Source: Verrucomicrobiota bacterium
Lineage (GTDB): Bacteria > Verrucomicrobiota > Verrucomicrobiia > Opitutales > Opitutaceae
NCBI GenBank assembly: GCA_016871755.1
Contig: VHCJ01000005.1
Coordinates: 124,001-188,000 of the forward strand
Length of the DNA: 64,000 nucleotides
Direction of reading: 5' to 3'
Made by a program: the position numbers and the translations under genes. Below are positions 48,846 to 57,178 of the stretch, piece by piece. The notes under the pieces are model-generated. The model searched no databases and was not told the origin of the DNA. It saw only the letters and a program-made list of their open reading frames with translations. Within the stretch, counting starts at the first letter, position 1, and each line of letters begins with the position of its first letter.

Positions 48846-49031
48846 CTATCGAGTTGTAAAGTAATCTCCTGTGTGACTGCGGCCGGTGCACCATCCCACC
48901 ATCTTCTCCTGGTCTGTCAGTCGAAACTCAGCCGAAAGCGCTTCGATCGCGTCCTTCAACGGATGCTCAGCGCCGTCAGAGGCGAATCGCAGCAGGGGCA
49001 ACATGCAGGACTGATAGTCGGGAATCGGCAT
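48846..49031 (-). pseudogene. Remnant of Mrr-type restriction protein N-terminal domain
   Basis: From the ATG at 49031 the frame reads MPIPDYQSCMLPLLRFASDG, AEHPLKDAIEALSAEFRLTD and QEKMVGWCTGR, then ends after 61 residues. This matches the N-terminal Mrr_N winged-helix domain of type IV restriction proteins, which normally continues to an endonuclease domain about 250 residues further. The usual stretch between LTDEE and the following VGW segment is missing, and no catalytic half exists downstream. I infer a deleted cassette or gene remnant. The ATG sits 14 bp beyond the palindromic attC-like site, as a cassette gene would. Confidence 0.68.
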
Positions 49032-49045
49032 ATATTCTTTTGGGG

Positions 49046-49184
49046 AACGTCAAAGATGAGCCACGACGGGAGCTGGCGCGCCGCGTGCCTCCTTCGGAAC
49101 TGGATTCGGATGCTTCATTCCGAAGCTCTTTCGGTCGCACGCGGCGTGACAGCTCCCGGCGTTGGCTCTGGCGCCTTGTTAGCC
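49046..49184. other. attC-like integron recombination site (139-bp imperfect palindrome)
   Basis: On the minus strand the toxin ends at GGCTAAC (49184-49178; stop TAA inside it). A sequence follows whose two arms, 49046-49090 and 49136-49184, are reverse complements over long stretches. Shared blocks include CAAAGATGAGCC versus GGCTCTGGCGCC-type arms and GGGAGCT, and the centre 49092-49125 folds again (CTTCGGAA / TTCCGAAG). The distal end is GACGTTCCCC. R'' GGCTAAC is the exact complement of the GTTAGCC core found at the other end of the cassette (49739-49745). This is the layout of an integron attC site, although the distal core is GTTCCCC rather than GTTRRRY. Confidence 0.72.
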
Positions 49185-49484
49185 GTTTGCTTCTTCGAGG
49201 CCGCGCCGCAAGAAATCGGGATGACGGCCCTCATGAACAACTCCGAGAACGTAGAGAATATCACCCTCGATCTGGTAGTAGACGAGGTACGGAAACGGCC
49301 GGCACTTCCGGCACGGAAACCCGTGAGGTCCGACATGATCTCCACCCTTTCGCTTGATCACAACCCGGACCGACTCCTTCACACGCTCGTGGAAATCATC
49401 ACCAAGGCGCTCTGAGATCTCCGCATAACGGGTTTCCGCGAGCAGCAGCTCTTGCTTGAAAAAGGTGCTGAAAACGACCTTCAC
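49179..49484 (-). CDS. Type II toxin, RelE/ParE superfamily
   Basis: A 101-residue RelE/ParE-like toxin. The sequence starts (GTG at 49484) VKVVFSTFFKQELLLAETRY and contains SERLGDDFHERVKESVRVV, the basic RKCRPFPYLVYYQIEGDIL core and LGVVHEGRHPDFLRR at the C-terminus, typical of ParE family members. The GTG shares GTGA with the antitoxin stop, so it is coupled to the upstream antitoxin. The toxin stop TAA lies inside the attC-like site, which is common in integron cassettes that leave little spacer. Its target (gyrase or ribosome) cannot be assigned from sequence alone. Confidence 0.92.
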   Translation of the reverse strand: MKVVFSTFFKQELLLAETRYAEISERLGDDFHERVKESVRVVIKRKGGDHVGPHGFPCRKCRPFPYLVYYQIEGDILYVLGVVHEGRHPDFLRRGLEEANG

Positions 49485-49693
49485 GTCCTCTCACCGAAAA
49501 CGTCTTCAAATGAGAGACCGCGATCCTTGCCAGAACGCAGTTCGGCCAAGCGAGATCGCAGCATTGCAGACAATTCCTCGTCGCTGGGGCCGCCTGGCTT
49601 CACGCTGTCGAGCAAGAGCTTCGCGAGTTGCTCGCGCTGCTCGGGAGGCAACGAAAGGGCTTCTTCGGCGAGATAGATGCTCGTCAGTGCCAT
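49481..49693 (-). CDS. Addiction module antitoxin (small, PF09720-like)
   Basis: A 70-residue antitoxin, starting MALTSIYLAEEALSLPPEQR at 49693. EQLAKLLLDSVKPGGPSDEE and LSAMLRSRLAELRSGKDRGL follow, with an acidic Phe-containing end (SFEDVFGERT). This matches the small addiction-module antitoxin family that pairs with RelE/ParE toxins. Upstream sequences could add 46 residues in frame but lack conservation, and the pattern of the family supports the short form. Its stop overlaps the toxin start. It is the first gene of the cassette, 45 bp from the GTTAGCC core. Confidence 0.9.
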   Translation of the reverse strand: MALTSIYLAEEALSLPPEQREQLAKLLLDSVKPGGPSDEELSAMLRSRLAELRSGKDRGLSFEDVFGERT

Positions 49694-49738
49694 GAGGGGA
49701 CCGTACCCCAAGGACCGGCGACCGCAAGCGATCTCCCT

Positions 49739-49850
49739 GGCTAACGTCAAAGATGAGCCACGACGGGGCTTGGCGCGCCTCGTGCCGGAGCGTTCCGGAC
49801 CACCGCGCGTCACGAAGCCGTGAAACGGCACGCTTTTCGCTACTAAACCC
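49739..49850. other. Second attC-like copy at the antitoxin side of the cassette
   Basis: Plus-strand GGCTAACGTCAAAGATGAGC starts at 49739 and the next bases (CACGACGGGGCTTGGCGCGC) closely copy the arm at 49046-49085. On the minus strand it ends ...TTTGACGTTAGCC, a near-consensus core site (GTTRRRY with one change). The partner arm, about 49791-49850, pairs only partly (for example TCCGGAC with CCGGAGC-type stretches), so this copy is decayed or of attI-like nature. The two direct-repeat arms bound the 0.7-kb toxin-antitoxin unit. Confidence 0.6.
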
Positions 49851-49879
49851 TTGTCGCTCGCGTCCGAAGTCCCATAAGA
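49851..49879 (+). promoter_or_regulatory. Candidate sigma-70-type promoter for fba
   Basis: TTGTCG at 49851-49856 is followed after 17 nt by ATAAGA at 49874-49879, leaving a leader of about 20 nt to the fba start at 49906. The -35 is close to consensus, the -10 moderate. By-eye assignment only. Confidence 0.35.
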
Positions 49880-49905
49880 TGCTCTGATTTTTCCGCATCA
49901 CGCCT

Positions 49906-50856
49906 ATGATCGTTACTACCGCACAACTGTTCCAGCACGCCTACGGCAAGTACGCCGTGGGTGCCTACAACATCAATAACGCCGAACAGGCGATGGGCCT
50001 GTTCCGGGGCGCGATCATGTCCAAGGCGCCGTTCATCATCCAGATTTCCAAGGGTGCGCGGGCCTACACCGACAAGCGCATGCTGGAAGCGATCATCCGG
50101 TCCGCCGCTGAGATCTTCCCCGAGGCGATCTTCGCGGTCCATCTGGACCACGGCGACGAGGCCACCTGCTACGATTGCATCAAGTCCGGCTTCTTCAGCT
50201 CGGTCATGATCGACGCCTCCCATGATCCGTTCGAGAAGAACATCGAGATCACCGAGCGGGTCGTCGACGCCGCCCACCCCAGGGGCATCTCCGTCGAGGC
50301 CGAGTTGGGCATGCTCGGCGGCGTGGAGGAGGATATCAAGGTCGAGGACGGCCATGCCACCCTGACCAATCCCGCTGAAGCCGAGGAGTTTGTGAAGCGG
50401 ACCGGTTGCGACTCCCTCGCCTGCGCGATCGGTACGTCCCACGGCGCCTTCAAGTTCAAGGGCAAGCAGTCGCTCCACTTCGACGTGCTGGAAAAGATCC
50501 AGGCCCGCCTGCCCAACTTCCCGCTCGTCATGCACGGTTCCTCCTCGGTTCCGAAGGACGAGGTGGCCCGCATCAACGCGGCCGGCGGCTCGATCAAGGA
50601 TTCCGCCGGAGTCGACGTGAACGAGTACCTGCCCGCCGCCAAGCTCGGCGTCACGAAGATCAACATTGATACCGATGGCCGCTTGGTCTGGACGCGCGTG
50701 CACCGCGAGTTCTTCCGGGACAAGCCCTCGGACTTCGACTTCCGCCCGCCGGGCAAGATCTTCATGGAGGAGTACGCGAAGTTCATCGCCAGCCGCAACC
50801 AACTCCTCGGCTCCGCCGGCCAACTCGACAGCCTCCGCGAATCCCTCAAGGCGTAA
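49906..50856 (+). CDS. fba: Fructose-bisphosphate aldolase, class II
   Basis: A 316-residue zinc-dependent aldolase of glycolysis and gluconeogenesis. The start MIVTTAQLFQHAYGKYAVGA is followed by the metal-binding HLDHGDEATCYDCIKSGFFS and SVEAELGMLGGVEEDIKVED. PLVMHGSSSVPKDEVARINA (third metal His) and GVTKINIDTDGRLVWTRVHR (phosphate/substrate loop) are intact. It resembles the FbaA-like class II group. Its 5' side borders the attC-like site, and the gene itself has no marks of being part of the island. Confidence 0.96.
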   Translation: MIVTTAQLFQHAYGKYAVGAYNINNAEQAMGLFRGAIMSKAPFIIQISKGARAYTDKRMLEAIIRSAAEIFPEAIFAVHLDHGDEATCYDCIKSGFFSSVMIDASHDPFEKNIEITERVVDAAHPRGISVEAELGMLGGVEEDIKVEDGHATLTNPAEAEEFVKRTGCDSLACAIGTSHGAFKFKGKQSLHFDVLEKIQARLPNFPLVMHGSSSVPKDEVARINAAGGSIKDSAGVDVNEYLPAAKLGVTKINIDTDGRLVWTRVHREFFRDKPSDFDFRPPGKIFMEEYAKFIASRNQLLGSAGQLDSLRESLKA

Positions 50857-51158
50857 GCCTCCGAGCCGCCGGGTCCAACTGGACCCTTCCCCGCGCCGCG
50901 CGCTCCCCCCTCGGGGTGCCGCGGCACGCTCGTTTATCCGGGCAGGCTTCATGCGCAAGAGCTCCCGAAACGACCGGCTCGGACCTTGACCTGCGCCCCC
51001 GGCTCACACCGCGGCGCCGCCGGGCGAACGGCCGAGGCGAGTTCGCCGGCGCTCAATCGCTCCGGAGCCTCAAGCACTGGTCAGGTGTCCTGCTCAGCAC
51101 TCATCGCTTGCGGGACTGCCGGGCAAGGGGTGACTCTCGACTCCCCCACCTCTTTCGC
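50857..51158. other. Intergenic region after fba with a small inverted repeat
   Basis: 302 bp without a gene. A GGGTCC-AACT-GGACCC hairpin at 50871-50886 could act as a weak terminator for fba; the T-run after it is poor. No convincing promoter for the glycosyltransferase gene is visible. Confidence 0.4.
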
Positions 51159-52217
51159 ATGCAAGCCTTGGTCTTCTGGGAACCGGCCGGACTTTCCCTC
51201 GATCGCGCTAATCCCTACGCCGCGCTGCTCGCCCGCGCGCTCGAAGCGCACGGAGTCCGCTCGGTCGCGGGATTCCGGCCCCAGCTCGATCGCGAATGGC
51301 TCCGGGCCAACCGGTCCGCGTTCGACGTCCTGCACCTGCACTGGCCCTCGGGACTCTACCACGGTGCGACCTTGGAGGAGTCGACCCAGCGCTGCGCCAC
51401 GATGATCGACGCCCTCTCCTACGCGCGGTCGATCGGCTACCGGGTGGTCTGGACGATGCACAACCTGTACCCGCACGACAGTGTGTCGCGGGAACTGGAT
51501 CATCTCGCCCGGCTCGGCGTCACCGCCGCCGCCAGCGCCGTCATCGTCCACTGCGAGCACGCCCGCTCGCTGCTCGCGCAGCACTTCCACCGGACCGAGC
51601 GGGTCTTCCTCGCGCCCCACGGGCACTTCTGCGACGCCTACCCGAACACGGTCTCGCGGGCCGAGGCCCGGGCGCGGTTCGGCTTCGCGAACCGGCACTT
51701 CGTCTACCACTTCTTCGGCAACGTCCGGTCGAACAAGGGCGTCGATCAACTGCTCGAGGCCTTTCTCGGCCTGCCCGGCGACGATCTCCGCTTCCTCTTC
51801 GCGGCCCGCCTGTGCACGGACTACAGCGAGCGGATCGTCGCCCGGGCCCGCAACGCCGACCCCCGGATCGTACTGACGGAGTCGAAGTTCTACGCCAACG
51901 AGGAGTTCCAATGGTTCTTCAACGCCGCCGATGTCGCCGTCTTCCCCTTCACCGACATCCTGACGTCCGGCTCCGCGATCACGGCGCTGTCGTTCCACTG
52001 TCCGGTCATCGTTCCCGCGATCGGCTGCCTGCCCGAATTGGTCGACGCCTCGGTGGGGACCCTGTTTGATCCGACCCGGCCCGGCGCGCTGACCCAGGCA
52101 ATGATCGCCGCCCGCTCGGTGAGCCGGGAGACGCTGCGGCCCGGCATCGAGCAACGCCTGCGCGAACTGTCGTGGGACGGCATCGCCCGCACCACGCTGG
52201 AGGCCTATCGTGCCTGA
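51159..52217 (+). CDS. Glycosyltransferase family 4/GT1-like
   Basis: A 352-residue GT-B type glycosyltransferase. The start is MQALVFWEPAGLSLDRANPY. VVWTMHNLYPHDSVSREL and AVIVHCEHARSLLAQHFHR give the N-terminal fold. The donor-binding C-terminal half has HFFGNVRSNKGVDQLLEAFL, KFYANEEFQWFFNAADVAVF, PFTDILTSGSAITALSFHCP and IVPAIGCLPELVDAS, typical of nucleotide-sugar GT4-like enzymes. It overlaps by 8 bp the heparinase-like gene that follows, so both probably act in one polysaccharide process. Donor and acceptor are unknown. Confidence 0.9.
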   Translation: MQALVFWEPAGLSLDRANPYAALLARALEAHGVRSVAGFRPQLDREWLRANRSAFDVLHLHWPSGLYHGATLEESTQRCATMIDALSYARSIGYRVVWTMHNLYPHDSVSRELDHLARLGVTAAASAVIVHCEHARSLLAQHFHRTERVFLAPHGHFCDAYPNTVSRAEARARFGFANRHFVYHFFGNVRSNKGVDQLLEAFLGLPGDDLRFLFAARLCTDYSERIVARARNADPRIVLTESKFYANEEFQWFFNAADVAVFPFTDILTSGSAITALSFHCPVIVPAIGCLPELVDASVGTLFDPTRPGALTQAMIAARSVSRETLRPGIEQRLRELSWDGIARTTLEAYRA

Positions 52218-54162
52218 TCTCCTGTTCACGGCGGCGGAGTTGGGAAACCTCCGGCGCCGGGCCAAGCTCCCGGCCTTCCGGCCGGCGGTGGAGCGCCTGC
52301 GCCGCGACGTCGCCCGGGCCGACGCGATGCATCTCCGCGTGCCGGAGCGCCCGGGCGGCTATTACCACGACTTCACCTGCCCGGATCACGGCGTGGAACT
52401 GCGCTTCGACCCCGCGCAACCGGGCGAGCACCGCTGCCCGGTCGACGGCGCTCGATTCTCCGGCGAACGTTTCGACGCCGCGTGGCGCTGGTTCGTCAAC
52501 CATCACCTCGCCGAATCCACGCTGCGCCGGGCCGTTCTCTGGCGAGCCGAGGGTGACGAAGCCCAGCGGTCCGCCGTGCGCGACGTGCTCCTCGGCTACG
52601 CCGATCGGTACGCGTTCTACGCCACCTGTCCGCGTCCGGGTGCCAACCCCGGCGTCGCCACCTACACGACGCTCGACGAGTCCGTCTGGCTGATCCCGCT
52701 CGCCTGGGCGCACGCGCTCGTCGCGGACGCGCTGGCCGCCGCGGAGGCGACCGCGATCATCGACCGCCTTCTCGTTCCCGCCGCCGAGCACCTTGTGCGG
52801 CGCCGCTACGACGCCATCCACAACTTCACCTGCTGGCACAACGCCGCGATCGCCACCGTCGGTCGCCTCGCCGGCCGCGGGGACCTGATCGCCTATGCGC
52901 TCGAGGGCCGGATCGGGCAGCGCGCCCAGCTTCGCCAGGGCATGCTCCCGGATGGGCTCTGGTTAGAAGGCTCGATGAGCTACCACTTCTACTCGGTCTG
53001 GGCCCTGCTCCTCTCGGCGCTCGCCTTCCGCCACGACCCCCGGACCTCCCTCCTCGGCGAGCCGGCGCTGCCGCGGAGCCTGCTCACCCCCCTCGCCTGC
53101 GCCCACCCCGACGGCACCCTGCCGGCCACCAACGACTGCTGGTACTTCACCAGCGTGGTCGGCGCGTGCTGCCACGGCGTGCCGCCGGCGCCCGACTTCT
53201 ACGAACTCGCGCAGCCACTCTTCGGCGATCCCGCCCTCGCCGCTCCCCTCCACGCCGCGTATGCATCGCGGCCGCGCGACAGCCTGTACGCGCTCATGTT
53301 CGGTCCGGAAACGCTGCCCGCCACCGCGCCTTCGCCCCGGCGCAGCGTGTGCCTCCCATCCTCGGGACTCGCAATCCTGCGACCCACCGAGCGCCTCGAC
53401 TTGCTGCTCAAGTCCGGACCGCACGGCGGGCATCACGGCCATCCGGACAAACTCGCCCTGAGCGGTTGGTATGACGGTTGGCGCTTCTCGCCCGACCTCG
53501 GAACCCCCGGCTACGGTGTCGCATCACTCGAGACGTGGTACCGGCAGAGTCTCAGCCACAGCACGCTCCTGATCGACGGCGAGTCGCAGCCCCCGGTCGA
53601 CGGTTGCATCGAGCGCTGCCGCGACGACGGTGCGGTCGCGACGGTCGCTTGGGAGGGCGTGCGGATGCGGCGCGTGCTGCGCGCGCGCCGCGAGTACTTC
53701 ATCGACGTCTGCGAAGTCGATTGCGTCACGCCGCGACCGATCGACTGGATCCACCACAATGCCGGCCGGCTCGAGCTGGCTCAGCTCCCGGGTCGCCCGA
53801 GCGGGCCCCTGACCGGCGGCGCAGCGTATTCCCACCTCGGGGACATCGCGGAGCACGACGGTGGAGCCCCCGGTCGGTGGCGGTGGCGGGAGGGCGGACA
53901 TGCCATGGTGGTGTGGACGGCCGCGGCGGCCGACGAGACGGTCTTCAGCGGCACGGCCCCGTCGAACCCACCGACGGAACGCCTCGGCTTCCTGCTGCGC
54001 CGCCGCCACGCCGGGCGGGCGATCTTCCTCGCGGTCTTTCACCCGTTCCGCGACTCGCCCCGGGTGGACGACGTGGAGTTCACCGCAGACGGTGGCGTGC
54101 GCGTTCGCCTTGCCGATCGCTGCGACGACTGGACGCCGGGCCAGCTCACCGATCTGGCCTGA
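52210..54162 (+). CDS. Heparinase II/III family protein
   Basis: A 650-residue protein with a GTG start inside the end of the upstream glycosyltransferase. The N-terminal (alpha/alpha) region has VATYTTLDESVWLIPLAWAH, NFTCWHNAAIATVGRL and GLWLEGSMSYHFYSVWALLL, and the beta-rich C-terminal part has KSGPHGGHHGHPDKLALSGW, then YRQSLSHSTLLIDGESQPPV. This is the heparinase II/III-like alginate-lyase superfamily arrangement. No signal peptide is seen, so cytoplasmic action on an internalised or newly made polysaccharide is an inference. The substrate is unknown. Confidence 0.87.
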   Translation: MPDLLFTAAELGNLRRRAKLPAFRPAVERLRRDVARADAMHLRVPERPGGYYHDFTCPDHGVELRFDPAQPGEHRCPVDGARFSGERFDAAWRWFVNHHLAESTLRRAVLWRAEGDEAQRSAVRDVLLGYADRYAFYATCPRPGANPGVATYTTLDESVWLIPLAWAHALVADALAAAEATAIIDRLLVPAAEHLVRRRYDAIHNFTCWHNAAIATVGRLAGRGDLIAYALEGRIGQRAQLRQGMLPDGLWLEGSMSYHFYSVWALLLSALAFRHDPRTSLLGEPALPRSLLTPLACAHPDGTLPATNDCWYFTSVVGACCHGVPPAPDFYELAQPLFGDPALAAPLHAAYASRPRDSLYALMFGPETLPATAPSPRRSVCLPSSGLAILRPTERLDLLLKSGPHGGHHGHPDKLALSGWYDGWRFSPDLGTPGYGVASLETWYRQSLSHSTLLIDGESQPPVDGCIERCRDDGAVATVAWEGVRMRRVLRARREYFIDVCEVDCVTPRPIDWIHHNAGRLELAQLPGRPSGPLTGGAAYSHLGDIAEHDGGAPGRWRWREGGHAMVVWTAAAADETVFSGTAPSNPPTERLGFLLRRRHAGRAIFLAVFHPFRDSPRVDDVEFTADGGVRVRLADRCDDWTPGQLTDLA

Positions 54163-54299
54163 CGCGGACCGCGGCCCCCGGGGAGCCCGCGCGACGCCGG
54201 CGACTCCCTGACCGCATCCACGCGGCGCGTCCCCGCGCGGACTGCCGCGCGACTGACTGCACCCCGGACCTCGCGCGGTTCCAGCGCCAGTGTCCGACG

Positions 54300-55136
54300 T
54301 CAGGGCAGCCAGGGAAACTTGCGCGCCGCGGGGGCCCGCTTCTCGCGCTGCGCGCGGTGAAACTCCTTCGCCTCGTCGCTCATGTAGTAGAGCATGGTGG
54401 CGTTGCCCGCGAGCTCCTGAATGCCAGTCTGCCCGTCGAGTTCGGCATTGAACGCACTCTTCAGCGCGCGGATCGCGAGGGGGCTGTGACCGAGGATTTC
54501 CCGCGCCCAGCGCACCCCCTCGGCCTCGAGTTCGCCCACCGGCACAACCGTGTTCACGAGGCCCATCTCCAGCGCCTGCGTCGCGTTGTACTGACGGCAG
54601 AGATACCAGATCTCCCGCGCCTTTTTCTGACCCACGACGCGGGCGAGGTAGCTGGAGCCGAACCCGGCGTCGAAGCTGCCCATGCGCGGCCCCACCTGCC
54701 CGAAGATCGCGTTATCCGCCGCAATCGAGAGATCGCAGACCACATGGAGCACGTGCCCGCCGCCGATTGCATAGCCGGCAACCAACGCGATCACGACCTT
54801 GGGCACGGAACGGATCAATTTCTGCAAATCGAGAACATTGAGTCGCGGCACGCCATCGCCCCCGACGTACCCCGCGTGGCCCCGCACGTTCTGGTCGCCG
54901 CCGGCGCAGAAGGCATACTTGCCGTCCGTATGGGGTCCGGCACCGGTCAGGAGGATGACCCCGATCGTCGGATCCTCCCGGGCATCGAGGACCGCGTCGT
55001 ACATTTGCGACACCGTTTCGGGCGTGAACGCATTTCGCCGGTGGGGACGATTGATGGTGATCTTCGCGATCCCGTCGACCTTGTGGTAGAGGATGTCGGA
55101 GTACGCCTTGGCGACCTTCCAATCGGGCTGGCTCAT
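54300..55136 (-). CDS. menB: 1,4-dihydroxy-2-naphthoyl-CoA synthase
   Basis: A 278-residue crotonase-fold enzyme of menaquinone synthesis. It forms DHNA-CoA from o-succinylbenzoyl-CoA. The sequence has [36 protein letters not shown] (substrate loop), [17 protein letters not shown], and [20 protein letters not shown] near the active site. The closing block [19 protein letters not shown] is typical of MenB. It is convergent with the heparinase-like gene and divergent from kup. Confidence 0.95.
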   Translation of the reverse strand: MSQPDWKVAKAYSDILYHKVDGIAKITINRPHRRNAFTPETVSQMYDAVLDAREDPTIGVILLTGAGPHTDGKYAFCAGGDQNVRGHAGYVGGDGVPRLNVLDLQKLIRSVPKVVIALVAGYAIGGGHVLHVVCDLSIAADNAIFGQVGPRMGSFDAGFGSSYLARVVGQKKAREIWYLCRQYNATQALEMGLVNTVVPVGELEAEGVRWAREILGHSPLAIRALKSAFNAELDGQTGIQELAGNATMLYYMSDEAKEFHRAQREKRAPAARKFPWLP

Positions 55137-55251
55137 GCTCCGAGGGTGGGTGTTTCGGCTACGGGGTCAATGCAGCCGCACGGCCAGCAAACGTTGTGCA
55201 TTCCAAGAAAACTGCTTGGACGGACGCCGAAAGCCGGGATGCTGGACCGTC

Positions 55252-57135
55252 ATGCAGCCGTCCTCCAAGGCCTCGGCCGCCCATACCTCGCTGGTGCTCG
55301 GCGCCCTTGGCGTCGTGTTCGGCGACATTGGCACGAGCCCGCTCTACGCGTTCCGCGAGTCGATCGAGCACCTTGCCCCGGCGGACCGCATTCACGGCAT
55401 CCTCGGCGTCCTGTCGCTGATCTTCTGGTCGCTGATGATCGTGGTGAGCTTGAAGTACGCCACGGTCGTCATGCGCGCCGACAACCGCGGCGAAGGCGGC
55501 ATTTTCGCGCTGCTCGCGCTCAGTGGCCTTGAGCCGTCGGACGGCGCCCGGCGCCGGATCACGCCGGGAGTGATGGTGGTGCTGCTGGGGGCCGCGATGC
55601 TCTGCGGCGAGGGAGTCATCACGCCCGCGATCTCCGTGCTCAGCGCAGCGGAGGGCATGAAGCTGATTGTCCCGGAGTCAGCGGGCTACGTCGTGCCCGT
55701 CAGCCTCGCGATCCTCGTCACCCTCTACGCCGTCCAGCGGAAGGGTACGGCCTTGATCGGCCGCTGGTTCGGGCCAGTGATGGCCGTGTGGTTCATCGTG
55801 CTGGGCGTCCTCGGCATCTATCACCTCGTCGAGACGCCGGCCGTGCTCCACGCCCTGAACCCCGTCCACGGCTGGAATCTCCTCCGCGACCACCCGGGCA
55901 GCGCCACCGCCATCCTCGGATCGGTGGTGCTCGCCATCACCGGCGTCGAGGCGCTCTACGCCGACATGGGACATTTCGGGCGCCGCTCCATCATCCGGGC
56001 CTGGTACCTGATCGTGTTGCCGGGGCTCACCCTGAACTACTTTGGCCAGGGTGCCTACCTGCTCTCGCATCCCACGGACAACGGGAACCCCTTTCTTTCC
56101 CTCGCCCCGGAGGGTGCCGCCCGCACCGCACTGCTGGTCCTGTCGTTCTTCGCCGCGGTGATCGCCAGCCAGGCGCTGATTTCCGGCACGTACTCGCTCG
56201 TCCGGCAGGCCATCCAACTGGGCTTCTTCCCCCGCCTGAAGGTCCTCCACACCAGCGCCGAGCAGAGCGGCCAGATCTACGTGCCACTCGTCAACACGCT
56301 GCTGGCGATCGGTTCGATCGCGACCGTGCTGCTCTTCCAGTCGTCCTCCCAGTTGGCGGGCGCCTACGGGATCGCGGTCACGGGCGCCATGACCGCGACC
56401 ACGTTCGCGCTCTTCTTCGCCGCCCGGCGACGCTGGCAGTGGTCGCTTCCCGCCGCCCTCGGCATGTGCCTGGTCTTCGCCGTCATCGATCTGACCTTCC
56501 TCTTCGCCAATGTCCCCAAGATCGCCCATGGCGGGTGGCTGCCGCTCGCCATCGCCGCCGGCATCTTTGCCATCATGCACACGTGGAAGAGCGGGCGCAG
56601 CGAAATCCAGGAGCGCGTCTACGGCAGTGCCGTCACCGAGCTCGAACTCTCCAGCATCGCCCGCAGCAAGAACATCGTCCGCGTCCCGGGCAGCGCCGTC
56701 TTCATGGTCGGCACGCCCAAGGGCACCCCGCTCGCCCTGCTCCACCACCTCAAGGCCAACAAGTGCCTGCAGCAGACCGTGGTGCTCCTCACCATCACGA
56801 CACAGGACGTGCCGGAGGTCGACGAGGATGAGCGCATGACGCTCGACTCCATGGGCGAGGGCGTCTGGCGCGCCATCGGTCGCTACGGTTACATGGAATC
56901 ACCCAACGTCAGCCGCCTCATCGAGCGCATCCAAGCCCAGGGTGTGCCGATCAAGCCGATGGCGACGACGTACTACTTCAACCGCGAGATGATCATCTCC
57001 GGCGGCAACGCCCGGATGCTGGAATGGCAGAAGAATCTCTACGCCTTCCTCAGCCGCAACGCGACCCCGGTGAAGGACTACTACCAGATCATGCCGACGC
57101 AGATCATCGAGATCGGTCTGCCGGTCCAGTTGTAG
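55252..57135 (+). CDS. kup: Kup-type potassium transporter
   Basis: A 627-residue KUP/HAK/KT potassium uptake protein of the inner membrane. Start at 55252 (MQPSSKASAAHTSLVLGALG) removes an upstream read-through. The diagnostic GVVFGDIGTSPLYAFRESIE and VMRADNRGEGGIFALLALSG come first, then about twelve membrane helices with GEGVITPAISVLSAAEGMKL, ITGVEALYADMGHFGRRSII and LNYFGQGAYLL. A cytoplasmic C-terminus follows (about residues 460-627). It lies divergent from menB and convergent with menD. Confidence 0.97.
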   Translation: MQPSSKASAAHTSLVLGALGVVFGDIGTSPLYAFRESIEHLAPADRIHGILGVLSLIFWSLMIVVSLKYATVVMRADNRGEGGIFALLALSGLEPSDGARRRITPGVMVVLLGAAMLCGEGVITPAISVLSAAEGMKLIVPESAGYVVPVSLAILVTLYAVQRKGTALIGRWFGPVMAVWFIVLGVLGIYHLVETPAVLHALNPVHGWNLLRDHPGSATAILGSVVLAITGVEALYADMGHFGRRSIIRAWYLIVLPGLTLNYFGQGAYLLSHPTDNGNPFLSLAPEGAARTALLVLSFFAAVIASQALISGTYSLVRQAIQLGFFPRLKVLHTSAEQSGQIYVPLVNTLLAIGSIATVLLFQSSSQLAGAYGIAVTGAMTATTFALFFAARRRWQWSLPAALGMCLVFAVIDLTFLFANVPKIAHGGWLPLAIAAGIFAIMHTWKSGRSEIQERVYGSAVTELELSSIARSKNIVRVPGSAVFMVGTPKGTPLALLHHLKANKCLQQTVVLLTITTQDVPEVDEDERMTLDSMGEGVWRAIGRYGYMESPNVSRLIERIQAQGVPIKPMATTYYFNREMIISGGNARMLEWQKNLYAFLSRNATPVKDYYQIMPTQIIEIGLPVQL

Positions 57136-57178
57136 TCGCCCGTCCGCCGCCTTGTTCGGCGGACCACGCGCCATCGGC

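Noticed and set aside
49046-49795. Reading the flanking copies as IS terminal direct repeats
   Set aside because: No transposase lies between them; the arms are palindromic with GTTAGCC cores, which fits attC sites better.
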